The position numbers were made by a program, and so were the translations under genes. A DNA stretch of 6,150 nucleotides from an uncultured Coriobacteriaceae bacterium (GTDB lineage: Bacteria; Actinomycetota; Coriobacteriia; Coriobacteriales; Eggerthellaceae), in contig CACZIP010000130.1 of the NCBI GenBank assembly GCA_902781245.1, positions 1 through 6,150 of the forward strand, read 5' to 3'. This document shows, in pieces, positions 1 through 5,904 of this stretch. Positions within the stretch are counted from its first letter, which is position 1, and every line of letters begins with the position of its first letter. The notes beneath the pieces were generated by a model that saw nothing but the letters and a program-made list of their open reading frames with translations, was not told the DNA's origin and did no database searches.

Positions 1-1139
1 CGCCCGTTCAGCAGGCATGCGATGCCATCGGTTTCTGTCCGACGGGGTCTGCGGTCGCAACGCCAGGATTCGCCCTTTCGGCCAAGACTATCGTGCACGC
101 CGTCGGACCCGTCTGGCACGATGGCGATCTGCGCGAACGGGACCTGCTGCGATCGGCCTACGATTCGGCGCTGCAATGCGCCTTGGACGAAGGCGCTCAG
201 TCTGTAGCGCTGCCGCTCATCTCGGCAGGCACGTTCAACGCTCCTGTCGAAGTGTCGTTTTCCATCGCAATGGCCGCTATACGGGACTTCCTCGACAAGC
301 ACGATGTCGACATCAAGCTCGCCCTCTACGACCGGCGAGCCGTAGCCGCCGCCTTGCCGATGCTTGGCGAGATAGCCGAGTTCATCGACGACAATTACGT
401 CGACGAGCATCGAGACGAGCGCCTCGAGCAAATGCGCCATTACAGGGCGGAAATCGATGCAGCCTCCTATGAAGCTGAGCATAAGCAAGCGTCTATGCCC
501 CACTACGACGCCCCAATGGCGGCGCCAAACGCCCCGGGTGATTATGGCTCAGCCCCGATGCCGATGCCTGATGCGCGGAAGCCTGCTGGGAGGCGTCCCG
601 GCGGGATATTCGGTTCGCTGTCGCGGATCGGCGAGCTCATCGAAGAGTTGCGCGAGCGGAAGGACGAGGAGCCTTCTCAACATATCGAGGAGATCTCAGA
701 ATACGGCGCATCGACGACGGCCTCGATGCCGCCTGTTGAATTCAGCGCGCAGGAAGCGATTGCAGCAGCTCCTGATGCCAGCCTTGGCGAGTGGCTCGAC
801 GCATTGGACGAACCCTTCTCCACAACCCTGCTCGCCCTCATCGATGCACGGGGGTTGACCGATGCCGAAGTCTACAAACGCGCCAACATGAGCCGCCAAC
901 TGTTCAGCAAGATTCGAAGCGACGAATATTACCGTCCAACGAAGAAGACGGCGCTGGCCTTGGCAATCGCCCTCGAACTCGACCTCGATGAAACCGAGGA
1001 TCTGCTACAGCGCGCTGGCTTCGCCCTCTCGAACAGCAATAAGGCTGACGTCATCGTCGAGTACTTCATCCTTCACGGCAATCATGACATCTTCGCCATC
1101 AACGAAGCCCTCTACACGTTCGACCAGCCGTTGCTCTAG
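1..1139 (+). CDS. Macro-domain (ADP-ribose-binding) protein with C-terminal HTH-like domain, 5'-partial
   Basis: The reading frame is open from the first complete codon at base 3 to the TAG at 1137-1139, giving 378 visible residues; the true start is upstream of the window. Visible residues 1-38 carry macro-domain landmarks: ACDAIGFCPTGSAVAT, then LSAKTIVHAVGPVW, followed by PLISAGTF at about 71-78. Macro domains bind ADP-ribose or its derivatives, and some hydrolyse ADP-ribosyl bonds or O-acetyl-ADP-ribose; catalysis cannot be shown here. The domain ends near residue 135. A linker of about 130 residues follows, rich in Ala, Pro and Met with an acidic helical stretch near 206-232. From about 268 to the end is a conserved block (RGLTDAEVYKRANMSRQLFSKI, then ALAIALELDLDETEDLL) that looks like an XRE-type helix-turn-helix. 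I recall the same macro-plus-tail architecture in other bacterial proteins annotated as Appr-1-p processing enzymes. A GTG at 93 lies inside the macro core (the V of VHAVGPVW) and is not the start. Fold assignment is firm; substrate and DNA binding are inferred. Confidence 0.9.
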   Translation, partial: PVQQACDAIGFCPTGSAVATPGFALSAKTIVHAVGPVWHDGDLRERDLLRSAYDSALQCALDEGAQSVALPLISAGTFNAPVEVSFSIAMAAIRDFLDKHDVDIKLALYDRRAVAAALPMLGEIAEFIDDNYVDEHRDERLEQMRHYRAEIDAASYEAEHKQASMPHYDAPMAAPNAPGDYGSAPMPMPDARKPAGRRPGGIFGSLSRIGELIEELRERKDEEPSQHIEEISEYGASTTASMPPVEFSAQEAIAAAPDASLGEWLDALDEPFSTTLLALIDARGLTDAEVYKRANMSRQLFSKIRSDEYYRPTKKTALALAIALELDLDETEDLLQRAGFALSNSNKADVIVEYFILHGNHDIFAINEALYTFDQPLL

Positions 1140-1222
1140 GATTGCGACACTGGGCGCTAGCTAATCGATCCCCCATCTGGAGAGACCGCCGAATTGGGGA
1201 GACTCTCTTACTGTCGGGCTTC

Positions 1223-1684
1223 TTACAGAACCGAAGCGAGCAGCGCTTCGCAGCCACGCATGACGTCATCGTATGTTGCGTCGAAGTTGCCGGTGTACCA
1301 CGGGTCGGCAACATCGCCCGATTCGCCCACATATGACAGCAGCTTGCGTACCTTGCCCATGTTCTCGGGGCCGAGGATGCGCCGCAGATGGCGGATGTTC
1401 TCCTCGTCCATGCAGATGATGTAGTCCCACCCTGCTTGCTCGCCTGCCTGGATGCGACGAGCGCGGTGCGGCACGATGGGCACGCCTTCGGCCTTGAGCT
1501 TGTCGCGGGCTGGCGGGTAGATGGGCATGCCGATTTCTTCATTCGTCGTAGCGACCGAGTCGATGGTGAAGCGACTGCCCATTCCCCGGGAATCGACCAT
1601 ATGCTGCATGACGCATTGGGCCATGGTGGAACGACAGATGTTGCCGTGGCAAACGAACAGTATGCGTATGCGATCTTTGGCCAT
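1223..1684 (-). CDS. Low-molecular-weight protein-tyrosine phosphatase
   Basis: The product is 153 residues, the usual size for this cytoplasmic family, which removes phosphate from phosphotyrosine through a cysteinyl-phosphate intermediate. The N-terminal P-loop VCHGNICRST contains the CX5R(S/T) signature, with nucleophile C12 and R18. The general-acid Asp is D127 in the DPW motif (ADPWYTG). The central IGMPIYPPAR segment at 51-60 is also typical. The ATG at 1684 is chosen because the P-loop should begin near residue 10 and because a GGGAGGG Shine-Dalgarno lies 6 bases upstream (1691-1697); an in-frame ATG 30 codons earlier would sit inside the upstream gene and adds no family-like sequence. 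The gene lies 38 bp downstream of the SEC-C gene on the same strand with no visible terminator between them, so co-transcription is likely. Arsenate reductase of the ArsC type is a related alternative, but the DPW motif and lack of the extra redox cysteine pattern favour the phosphatase. The physiological substrate is unknown. Confidence 0.93.
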   Translation of the reverse strand: MAKDRIRILFVCHGNICRSTMAQCVMQHMVDSRGMGSRFTIDSVATTNEEIGMPIYPPARDKLKAEGVPIVPHRARRIQAGEQAGWDYIICMDEENIRHLRRILGPENMGKVRKLLSYVGESGDVADPWYTGNFDATYDDVMRGCEALLASVL

Positions 1685-1690
1685 ATGAAT

Positions 1691-1697
1691 CCCTCCC
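1691..1697 (-). promoter_or_regulatory. Ribosome binding site of the phosphatase gene
   Basis: On the minus strand GGGAGGG sits 6 bases before the ATG at 1684. It decides the start in favour of the short 153-residue form over the longer 183-residue reading that begins at 1774 inside the SEC-C gene. Confidence 0.7.
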
Positions 1698-1722
1698 GAA
1701 CCAGACACCGCACCTGAACAAC

Positions 1723-3435
1723 CTACGACTGCCCGCAGCAATCGCGATACTTCTTGCCACTGCCGCAAGGGCAAGGCTCATCAGCGCCGATGCGCATGAT
1801 GGTGCCATCGGCGTTGTAGAACATCTTGCGTCCGGTCATCTGCTCGTAGAGCTCCTGAGGCGACCAGCCGTTGTTCTCCCACGAAGGCACCGCGTTGTAG
1901 ACATTGGTCAACAGCTGGGCCAAGCGTTTCTCGTCGGCACAGCAATGCTCGAGGCCCAAATCGACGGCGAACATGAAAACTTCTTCAAGGCTGCCCAACT
2001 CAAGGGACGAACGGATAACGTCTTCGACCACGTGGTCTGCAAACGTGTAGTCGTCTTCCCCGTCGGGCACACGTTCGTCAAGGAAATCGCGCAACGCGAG
2101 CGCGCTCGGATCTGACAGCAGCCCGCTCACGATGTCCTGCTCGAGCACACGACGCGAAAGCGGCTTCATAGGAAGCTCGCGCTTTCGCATCTCGACAAGA
2201 TCGCGCTTGTATTGCTCGAGTCGACCTAGCTCAATGACCAGGTCGCCTCCGCCGCTGCCCGACAGGCCACCGAGAGGTGAACCTCCGATCTCGCTCGTCT
2301 CGCGGTTGACGAACAGGCCGGACGACCCGGCTTTGGCCTGCATGAACTCCTGGGCCACATAATCGGGGCTCAATGAGTAGTGGGTGATGTAATCGACACC
2401 GGAATACGTCCACACATCGAACAAGCCAGCACCCATACGCCAAGTCTCAGACGCCACTAGCGTTTGAAACGCCTCATAGGAAAGAGACTCTGCGCAGAGA
2501 GCGCGGTATTGGGCGAACACGTCTGCAACCGATGCAATGCCATACTGCATGGTCGCCGCATCGATGCAGATGAGTGCCGTACGGTATTCGGGTGGAAGCC
2601 CCTGGGGCATCTCGTCGACATACGACGCAAGCTCGTTCGGCAACTCGTCTTCGAAATTCAACCTATCGGCGTTCGCCTGACCGGGCCGCACAAACGCCTC
2701 GGGATGCTTGACGCGGTATTCGCCAATCGCCAAGTCGCGCTCGAGTCCGCTCAGTCCGGCGAGCACACCGCGATGGAAGCCCTTTGGCAGCTCCTCGCCT
2801 TCTTCTGACGAAGCGCTTTCGACAGGTCCGGCGAGCAGGCTCTCGAACTCGCGCTCGCGTTGCGCTTCGAGAAACGCCTGCGCTCGTTCTATGAACTCGC
2901 GCGATGTCGTGGCGATGCCATCGGAGCACCGGCGCTCGAACTCGTCCTGAATACGGCGCGACTCGCGGTCGGGCTGATTCCCCCCAAGATCATATGCCTG
3001 CAGGAAGCCGTCGTAGACGATGACGTCGTCAAATGGCAACAACACGAGCTCGACGCCCGCAGGAGCCGGCCCGATTTCATCTTCGAGTTCGTAGGTCACG
3101 CCGCAAACCGAAAACACACCCGCCTCGCTCATGAGCAGGCCGCGCCCGCCTTGGTAGCGCACGAGCGTATAGAAATCAGGAAGCGCGTACTTCCAACCAG
3201 CCGCAACGTCGAGACATTTCTGCGGCAGCCCGTACGGATTAGAATTCACGAACTCGTCGATGATCCCGACGTTGTTCCAAAGCTCGCGGGCGACCATCGC
3301 CGTCTTCACGTCGTCCATCATGGTGCCCGACTCGAGAGAAAGGTCCTTGACCACATGGAACCGCTCGTTGACGTAGTACAGCAACGAGTCCATCGTGTCG
3401 AAGAATCGATTGACCTGTTCGTCGTTTAGAACCAT
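1723..3435 (-). CDS. SEC-C motif protein of unknown function
   Basis: The product is 570 residues, acidic, apparently soluble, with no signal peptide or membrane segment. The only domain I recognise is the SEC-C motif at the extreme C-terminus, EPCPCGSGKKYRDCC at 553-567. Its ligands C555, C557, C566 and C567 form the zinc-binding pattern best known from the tail of SecA, where it contacts SecB and ribosomes; the motif also occurs in many unrelated proteins. The rest is not SecA: no Walker A motif or DEAD-type helicase core is present. An N-terminal region (about 1-150) contains LLPFDDVIVYDGF at 132-144; a charged segment at about 155-215 is probably helical or coiled; a Gly/Ser-rich stretch lies at 384-397; a mostly helical part follows. 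The start at 3435 is preferred over an in-frame ATG at 3537 because AGAGGGAG lies just upstream and the extra 34 residues would consume the divergent promoter region. It is likely the first gene of an operon with the phosphatase. Function is unknown. Confidence 0.88.
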   Translation of the reverse strand: MVLNDEQVNRFFDTMDSLLYYVNERFHVVKDLSLESGTMMDDVKTAMVARELWNNVGIIDEFVNSNPYGLPQKCLDVAAGWKYALPDFYTLVRYQGGRGLLMSEAGVFSVCGVTYELEDEIGPAPAGVELVLLPFDDVIVYDGFLQAYDLGGNQPDRESRRIQDEFERRCSDGIATTSREFIERAQAFLEAQREREFESLLAGPVESASSEEGEELPKGFHRGVLAGLSGLERDLAIGEYRVKHPEAFVRPGQANADRLNFEDELPNELASYVDEMPQGLPPEYRTALICIDAATMQYGIASVADVFAQYRALCAESLSYEAFQTLVASETWRMGAGLFDVWTYSGVDYITHYSLSPDYVAQEFMQAKAGSSGLFVNRETSEIGGSPLGGLSGSGGGDLVIELGRLEQYKRDLVEMRKRELPMKPLSRRVLEQDIVSGLLSDPSALALRDFLDERVPDGEDDYTFADHVVEDVIRSSLELGSLEEVFMFAVDLGLEHCCADEKRLAQLLTNVYNAVPSWENNGWSPQELYEQMTGRKMFYNADGTIMRIGADEPCPCGSGKKYRDCCGQS

Positions 3436-3438
3436 GTG

Positions 3439-3446
3439 CTCCCTCT
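3439..3446 (-). promoter_or_regulatory. Ribosome binding site of the SEC-C protein gene
   Basis: The minus strand reads AGAGGGAG immediately before CAC and the ATG at 3435. This supports the 570-residue start rather than the 604-residue extension. Confidence 0.6.
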
Positions 3447-3468
3447 GTTCAGCGCTGTCGGAACCACT

Positions 3469-3474
3469 ATTGTA
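3469..3474 (-). promoter_or_regulatory. Candidate -10 box for the SEC-C/phosphatase operon
   Basis: The minus strand reads TACAAT, five of six matches to the sigma70-type TATAAT, about 34 bases upstream of the start codon at 3435. No convincing -35 element stands 16-18 bases further upstream, so this is a weak call from position and sequence only. Confidence 0.3.
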
Positions 3475-3537
3475 GGCCAAATAGCGCCGAGGTTCTCGTT
3501 TGGGGAATTTCGCCCCCGTTAATTGCGTTGTTTGCAT

Positions 3538-3550
3538 CTCGTCAAACGAG
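3538..3550. repeat. Short inverted repeat upstream of the amidohydrolase gene
   Basis: CTCGT-CAA-ACGAG is a perfect 5-bp dyad with a 3-base centre. It lies where the -35 region would be for the TACAAT box at 3561-3566, so it could be an operator. Five-bp arms can arise by chance, so the functional reading is an inference. Confidence 0.3.
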
Positions 3551-3560
3551 CAACATCATA

Positions 3561-3566
3561 TACAAT
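3561..3566 (+). promoter_or_regulatory. Candidate -10 box for the amidohydrolase gene
   Basis: TACAAT, within CATATACAATCG, matches five of six positions of the -10 consensus and lies 27 bases before the ATG at 3594. This would leave a leader of roughly 20 bases carrying the Shine-Dalgarno. A good -35 at the ideal spacing is not visible; TTGCAT at 3532-3537 is too distant for this box. Confidence 0.35.
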
Positions 3567-3581
3567 CGAGCGCAGCATTCG

Positions 3582-3587
3582 AAGGAG
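3582..3587 (+). promoter_or_regulatory. Ribosome binding site of the amidohydrolase gene
   Basis: AAGGAG stands 6 bases before the ATG at 3594, ideal spacing. It fixes the start there rather than at an in-frame ATG at 3528, which would add 22 residues ahead of the metal-binding HxH motif. Confidence 0.8.
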
Positions 3588-3593
3588 ACCGTC

Positions 3594-4406
3594 ATGCCCA
3601 TAGTCGACGCACATGCACACATCTACCCGGAAAAGATTGCCCTGAAGGCGGTTGCAGCTGTCGGACGCTTCTACGGCGTCGAGCAAACCATGGCGGGAAA
3701 GGGTTCGGTTGACGACCTGCTCACCCACAAAGAAGCGGGCATTACCCATTTCATCGTCCATTCGGTTGCGACAACTCCGCGCTCGGCACCGACGATCAAC
3801 AGCTTCATCGCCGAACAGTGCGCCCAGCACCCTGAATTCATCGGCTTCGGCACAATGCACCATGAATTCGAAGATATGGAAGCAGAAGTCGAACGCGCAA
3901 TCGATCTCGGCTTGCACGGCTTCAAGCTTCATCCCGACACGCAAGAAGTCAACATGGACGACCCGAGGCTCATGAACTTCTACGAGATCATCGCCGGTCG
4001 TTTGCCGCTCGTCGTCCACACAGGCGACTACCGCTACGATTATTCGAGCCCCTACCGGCTTATCAATATCTTGAAAACGTTCCCCGACCTAGTGGTGAAT
4101 GCAGCGCACTTGGCAGGTTGGTCCGTTTACGACGTGGGCTACGACATCATGCATGAGAACAGCTGGCCCAATCCCGAGCGCTTGTACGTCGACGCCTCGA
4201 GCTCGTTCACGTGGGTTGGCCGCCGGCACATGCGCGAACTGGTCCGCATGTGGGGCGCCGACCGCGTCATGTATGGCAGCGACTACCCTATGTGGAACCC
4301 GACGCACGAGCTCAACGAAATGCTGCATTGCGACTTGACCGACGACGAGCTCGAGCTGGTTCTCTGGCGCAACGCCGAGCGTTTCTCAGGAGTAGAAATC
4401 AAATAA
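3594..4406 (+). CDS. Metal-dependent amidohydrolase-2 family protein (TIM-barrel hydrolase or decarboxylase)
   Basis: The product is 270 residues. It starts with MPIVDAHAHIYPEK, whose H7-x-H9 pair is the first-strand metal site of the amidohydrolase superfamily. Further likely metal or catalytic residues follow in the expected order: GFKLHPD at 109-115, VHTGDY at 141-146 (H142), AAHLAGW at 170-176 (H172) and MYGSDYPMWNP at 226-236 (D230). This pattern fits the Amidohydro_2 family, which includes ACMS decarboxylase-like enzymes and assorted hydrolases. It is shorter than ACMS decarboxylase itself (about 330 residues). No signal peptide is present, so it is cytoplasmic. The AAGGAG at 3582-3587 decides the start. 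It is transcribed alone: the upstream gene is divergent and the downstream gene convergent after 30 bp. The lack of catabolic neighbours leaves the substrate unknown; hydrolase versus decarboxylase cannot be told from sequence. Confidence 0.9.
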   Translation: MPIVDAHAHIYPEKIALKAVAAVGRFYGVEQTMAGKGSVDDLLTHKEAGITHFIVHSVATTPRSAPTINSFIAEQCAQHPEFIGFGTMHHEFEDMEAEVERAIDLGLHGFKLHPDTQEVNMDDPRLMNFYEIIAGRLPLVVHTGDYRYDYSSPYRLINILKTFPDLVVNAAHLAGWSVYDVGYDIMHENSWPNPERLYVDASSSFTWVGRRHMRELVRMWGADRVMYGSDYPMWNPTHELNEMLHCDLTDDELELVLWRNAERFSGVEIK

Positions 4407-4419
4407 CAGGCCCTGCGAT

Positions 4420-4434
4420 GGCTATCAGCCTTTT
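4420..4434 (+). terminator. Weak candidate intrinsic terminator of the amidohydrolase gene
   Basis: GGCT-ATC-AGCC forms a perfect 4-bp stem with a 3-base loop, followed directly by TTTT, starting 14 bases after the TAA at 4404-4406. The stem and the T-run are short, so it may be weak or fortuitous. On the opposite strand it lacks a T-run, so it would not serve the convergent transporter gene. Confidence 0.3.
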
Positions 4435-4436
4435 CG

Positions 4437-5759
4437 TCACGCGTCCTCTTGCTGCTCTTCCCTGTGCAGCACGACGCGGATCTTGTCGATACGCAGATTG
4501 TCCATGTCGACGACCATGAACGTAGCCGAATCGCCATGTCCCGAGTCCGATGACACCTCGTCTCCTTCGTCGGGAATGCGGTCGAACAATGCAAGCAGCA
4601 GGCCACCTGCCGTCTCGCACTCGCTCGCCTCGGCCGGCTCGAAACCGATCAACTCGACCACATCGTCGATTGCCATGGAACCGTCGATGAGAAAATCACC
4701 TTCGCCGATTTCGACAACCCGGTCAACACCCGCATGGGCGTACTCGTCAGGCGTAGCACCGACGATTTGCTCCATGACGTCGGAAATCGTGACGATGCCG
4801 GACGTGCCGCCATGCTCGTCAACCACAACGGCAATCTTGGTGTGCTTCTTTTGCAGGAGCGACAGCAATTTGCTGACCGAAATGCTTTCGGGCACCGCTT
4901 CAATCGGTCTGATGGGCAAATCTTCGACACGTTCAACAGGCTGTGCGGTGTAAAGGTCTTTCACGTGCACGAAGCCGACGATGCGGTCCTTGCTGCCGCG
5001 GCACACGGGGTAGCGCGTGAACCTGTAGTTCCTGATCTGCTGCTGTGCCTCGTCGAGCGTATCCTTGACATCGAGGCACACCAAATCGGTGCGCGGCGTC
5101 ATGATGGCCTCGGCATCCTTGTCGCCGATGTCGAAGATGTTGTCCACGTATTCGTTTTGCGCGGGGTCGATAAGCCCGCTCTCGGTGCTTTCGTCGATGA
5201 GCAGCTTGATTTCCTCGTCAGTGTAGACCTCGTGCTCCTTGTCGGGGTCATGGCCCGCCAAGCGCACGGCACCACGCGTCAGCGTGTTGAACAGCCACAT
5301 GATCGGATAGGTGATGCGATAGAACACGACAAGCACGCCCGACGTGCGCAAAGCCCATCGTTCGGTCGAGAAGATGGCAAACGACTTGGGAATCTGCTCG
5401 CCCACGACCACATGAAGCGTCGTCATCAGGATATAGCCGATGGCGATGGCAATTGACGAGATGGCCGTGCTGGACAAGCCGAGCGGCGCGAGCACGGGCC
5501 TGACCAAAGCCGAGAACGCCGGCTCGCCGAGCCAGCCCAGCGCAAGCGACGCAAGCGTGATGCCGAGCTGGCATGCAGCCAGGTAGGCGTTGACATTTTC
5601 AGTGACGCGCTTCGCAGCCTTCGCGCCCGGCTTTCCTTCTTGCAAGGCCATCTCAATCTGCGAAGGACGAACGCGTACCATAGCAAACTCAGCTATGACA
5701 TAGAAAGCGTTCATCGCGAGGAAGAACGCAACGAGCAAAAGGCTAATGCCTATGTGCAT
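4437..5759 (-). CDS. HlyC/CorC-type (CNNM/DUF21) transporter with CBS pair
   Basis: The product is 440 residues, full length for the family. Residues 1-165 form the DUF21/CNNM membrane domain: a first helix at about 4-24, then hydrophobic segments near 58-78, 97-120 and 137-160. They carry QLGITLASLALGWLGEP (64-80) and the GEQIPK motif (120-125) before a conserved interfacial stretch. The cytoplasmic part holds a CBS pair at about 216-340, opening with IMTPRTDLVCL and ending with the hallmark DEHGGTSGIVTISDVMEQI (314-332). A CorC_HlyC domain follows at about 345-430. The family was first named for hemolysins, but characterised members (CNNM proteins, B. subtilis MpfA, archaeal and Thermus homologues) are linked to Mg2+ transport or efflux, with CBS domains sensing Mg-ATP. 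That role is transferred by family. The start is secure: an in-frame TAA lies six codons upstream, and AAGGAG stands 11 bases before the ATG. Neighbours are convergent (amidohydrolase) and divergent (mscL), so it is probably monocistronic. Confidence 0.93.
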   Translation of the reverse strand: MHIGISLLLVAFFLAMNAFYVIAEFAMVRVRPSQIEMALQEGKPGAKAAKRVTENVNAYLAACQLGITLASLALGWLGEPAFSALVRPVLAPLGLSSTAISSIAIAIGYILMTTLHVVVGEQIPKSFAIFSTERWALRTSGVLVVFYRITYPIMWLFNTLTRGAVRLAGHDPDKEHEVYTDEEIKLLIDESTESGLIDPAQNEYVDNIFDIGDKDAEAIMTPRTDLVCLDVKDTLDEAQQQIRNYRFTRYPVCRGSKDRIVGFVHVKDLYTAQPVERVEDLPIRPIEAVPESISVSKLLSLLQKKHTKIAVVVDEHGGTSGIVTISDVMEQIVGATPDEYAHAGVDRVVEIGEGDFLIDGSMAIDDVVELIGFEPAEASECETAGGLLLALFDRIPDEGDEVSSDSGHGDSATFMVVDMDNLRIDKIRVVLHREEQQEDA

Positions 5760-5770
5760 AAGAGGCAGTG

Positions 5771-5776
5771 CTCCTT
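5771..5776 (-). promoter_or_regulatory. Ribosome binding site of the CNNM-type transporter gene
   Basis: On the minus strand AAGGAG lies 11 bases before the ATG at 5759, a longer spacing than usual. It overlaps an in-frame TAA, so no earlier start is possible in this frame. Confidence 0.55.
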
Positions 5777-5790
5777 AGTCGACCTGTTTT

Positions 5791-5815
5791 TTGCGAATTG
5801 GCTATTCTTTCGCAA
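5791..5815. repeat. Perfect 7-bp inverted repeat in the transporter/mscL divergent region
   Basis: TTGCGAA (5791-5797) and TTCGCAA (5809-5815) are perfect inverted copies separated by 11 bases. As DNA this could be a dimeric regulator's operator; as RNA it would form a hairpin in the leader of the minus-strand transporter transcript, between the candidate -10 at 5842-5847 and the ribosome binding site. It is not a normal terminator: on the minus strand the second arm is followed by A residues, and the T-run on the plus strand precedes the first arm. Confidence 0.6.
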
Positions 5816-5817
5816 GG

Positions 5818-5846
5818 TTAATACTATTTCTCTCGCCATTTATTAT
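5818..5846 (+). promoter_or_regulatory. Candidate mscL promoter
   Basis: TTAATA (5818-5823, four of six to TTGACA) is separated by 17 bases from TATTAT (5841-5846, five of six to TATAAT). The leader to the ATG at 5905 would be about 50 bases. The surrounding 5782-5890 stretch is AT-rich compared with the flanking genes, as expected for promoters. No experimental or comparative support is available here. Confidence 0.35.
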
Positions 5847-5847
5847 A
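5842..5847 (-). promoter_or_regulatory. Candidate -10 box of the transporter gene
   Basis: The minus strand reads a perfect TATAAT here, giving an expected leader of about 75 bases before the ATG at 5759. No good -35 sits at 16-18 bases; the closest at 17 is CTGTTT. The box overlaps the plus-strand TATTAT almost completely. Confidence 0.35.
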
Positions 5848-5892
5848 GACAAGCGTAAAATTGCAAACAGTAACTAAATGCCAACGCAATAG

Positions 5893-5900
5893 AAAGGAAG
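5893..5900 (+). promoter_or_regulatory. Ribosome binding site of mscL
   Basis: AAAGGAAG ends 4 bases before the ATG at 5905, with its AGGA core 6 bases away. It supports this ATG as the start of the partial channel gene. Confidence 0.7.
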
Positions 5901-5904
5901 CATT

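Noticed and set aside
93..1139. GTG at 93 as the start of the macro-domain gene
   Set aside because: The frame is open back to base 3 and the upstream codons encode conserved macro-domain sequence (PTGSAVAT, LSAK), so the GTG is an internal valine and the gene is cut by the window edge.
1140..1222. Possible terminator between the convergent macro and phosphatase genes
   Set aside because: CCCCA (1171-1175) can pair with TGGGG (1195-1199), but the loop is 19 bases and no T-run follows on either strand, so I do not call a terminator.
1388..1717. Plus-strand open frame of 109 residues opposite the phosphatase
   Set aside because: It is antisense to a strongly supported gene with catalytic motifs and has no independent support.
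2860..3429. Plus-strand open frame of 189 residues
   Set aside because: It is a shadow opposite the N-terminal part of the SEC-C protein gene; no Shine-Dalgarno and no family-like sequence.
1723..3435. SecA or a SecA fragment
   Set aside because: Only the terminal SEC-C zinc motif is shared; no Walker A, DEAD-box or preprotein-crosslinking sequence is present.
3502..3516. GGGG-AATTTCG-CCCC dyad in the divergent region
   Set aside because: Only four G:C pairs, not placed convincingly relative to either -10 box; likely chance in a GC-rich genome.
3519..4019. Minus-strand open frame of 166 residues opposite the amidohydrolase
   Set aside because: The plus strand carries all superfamily metal motifs; the opposite frame shows none.
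4407..4436. Small gene or RNA between the amidohydrolase and transporter genes
   Set aside because: The gap is only 30 bases and holds nothing beyond a weak 4-bp hairpin with TTTT.
4734..5456. Long plus-strand open frame of 240 residues
   Set aside because: It is antisense to the CBS and membrane domains of the transporter, has no recognisable motif or ribosome site, and reflects the high-GC codon pattern of the real gene.
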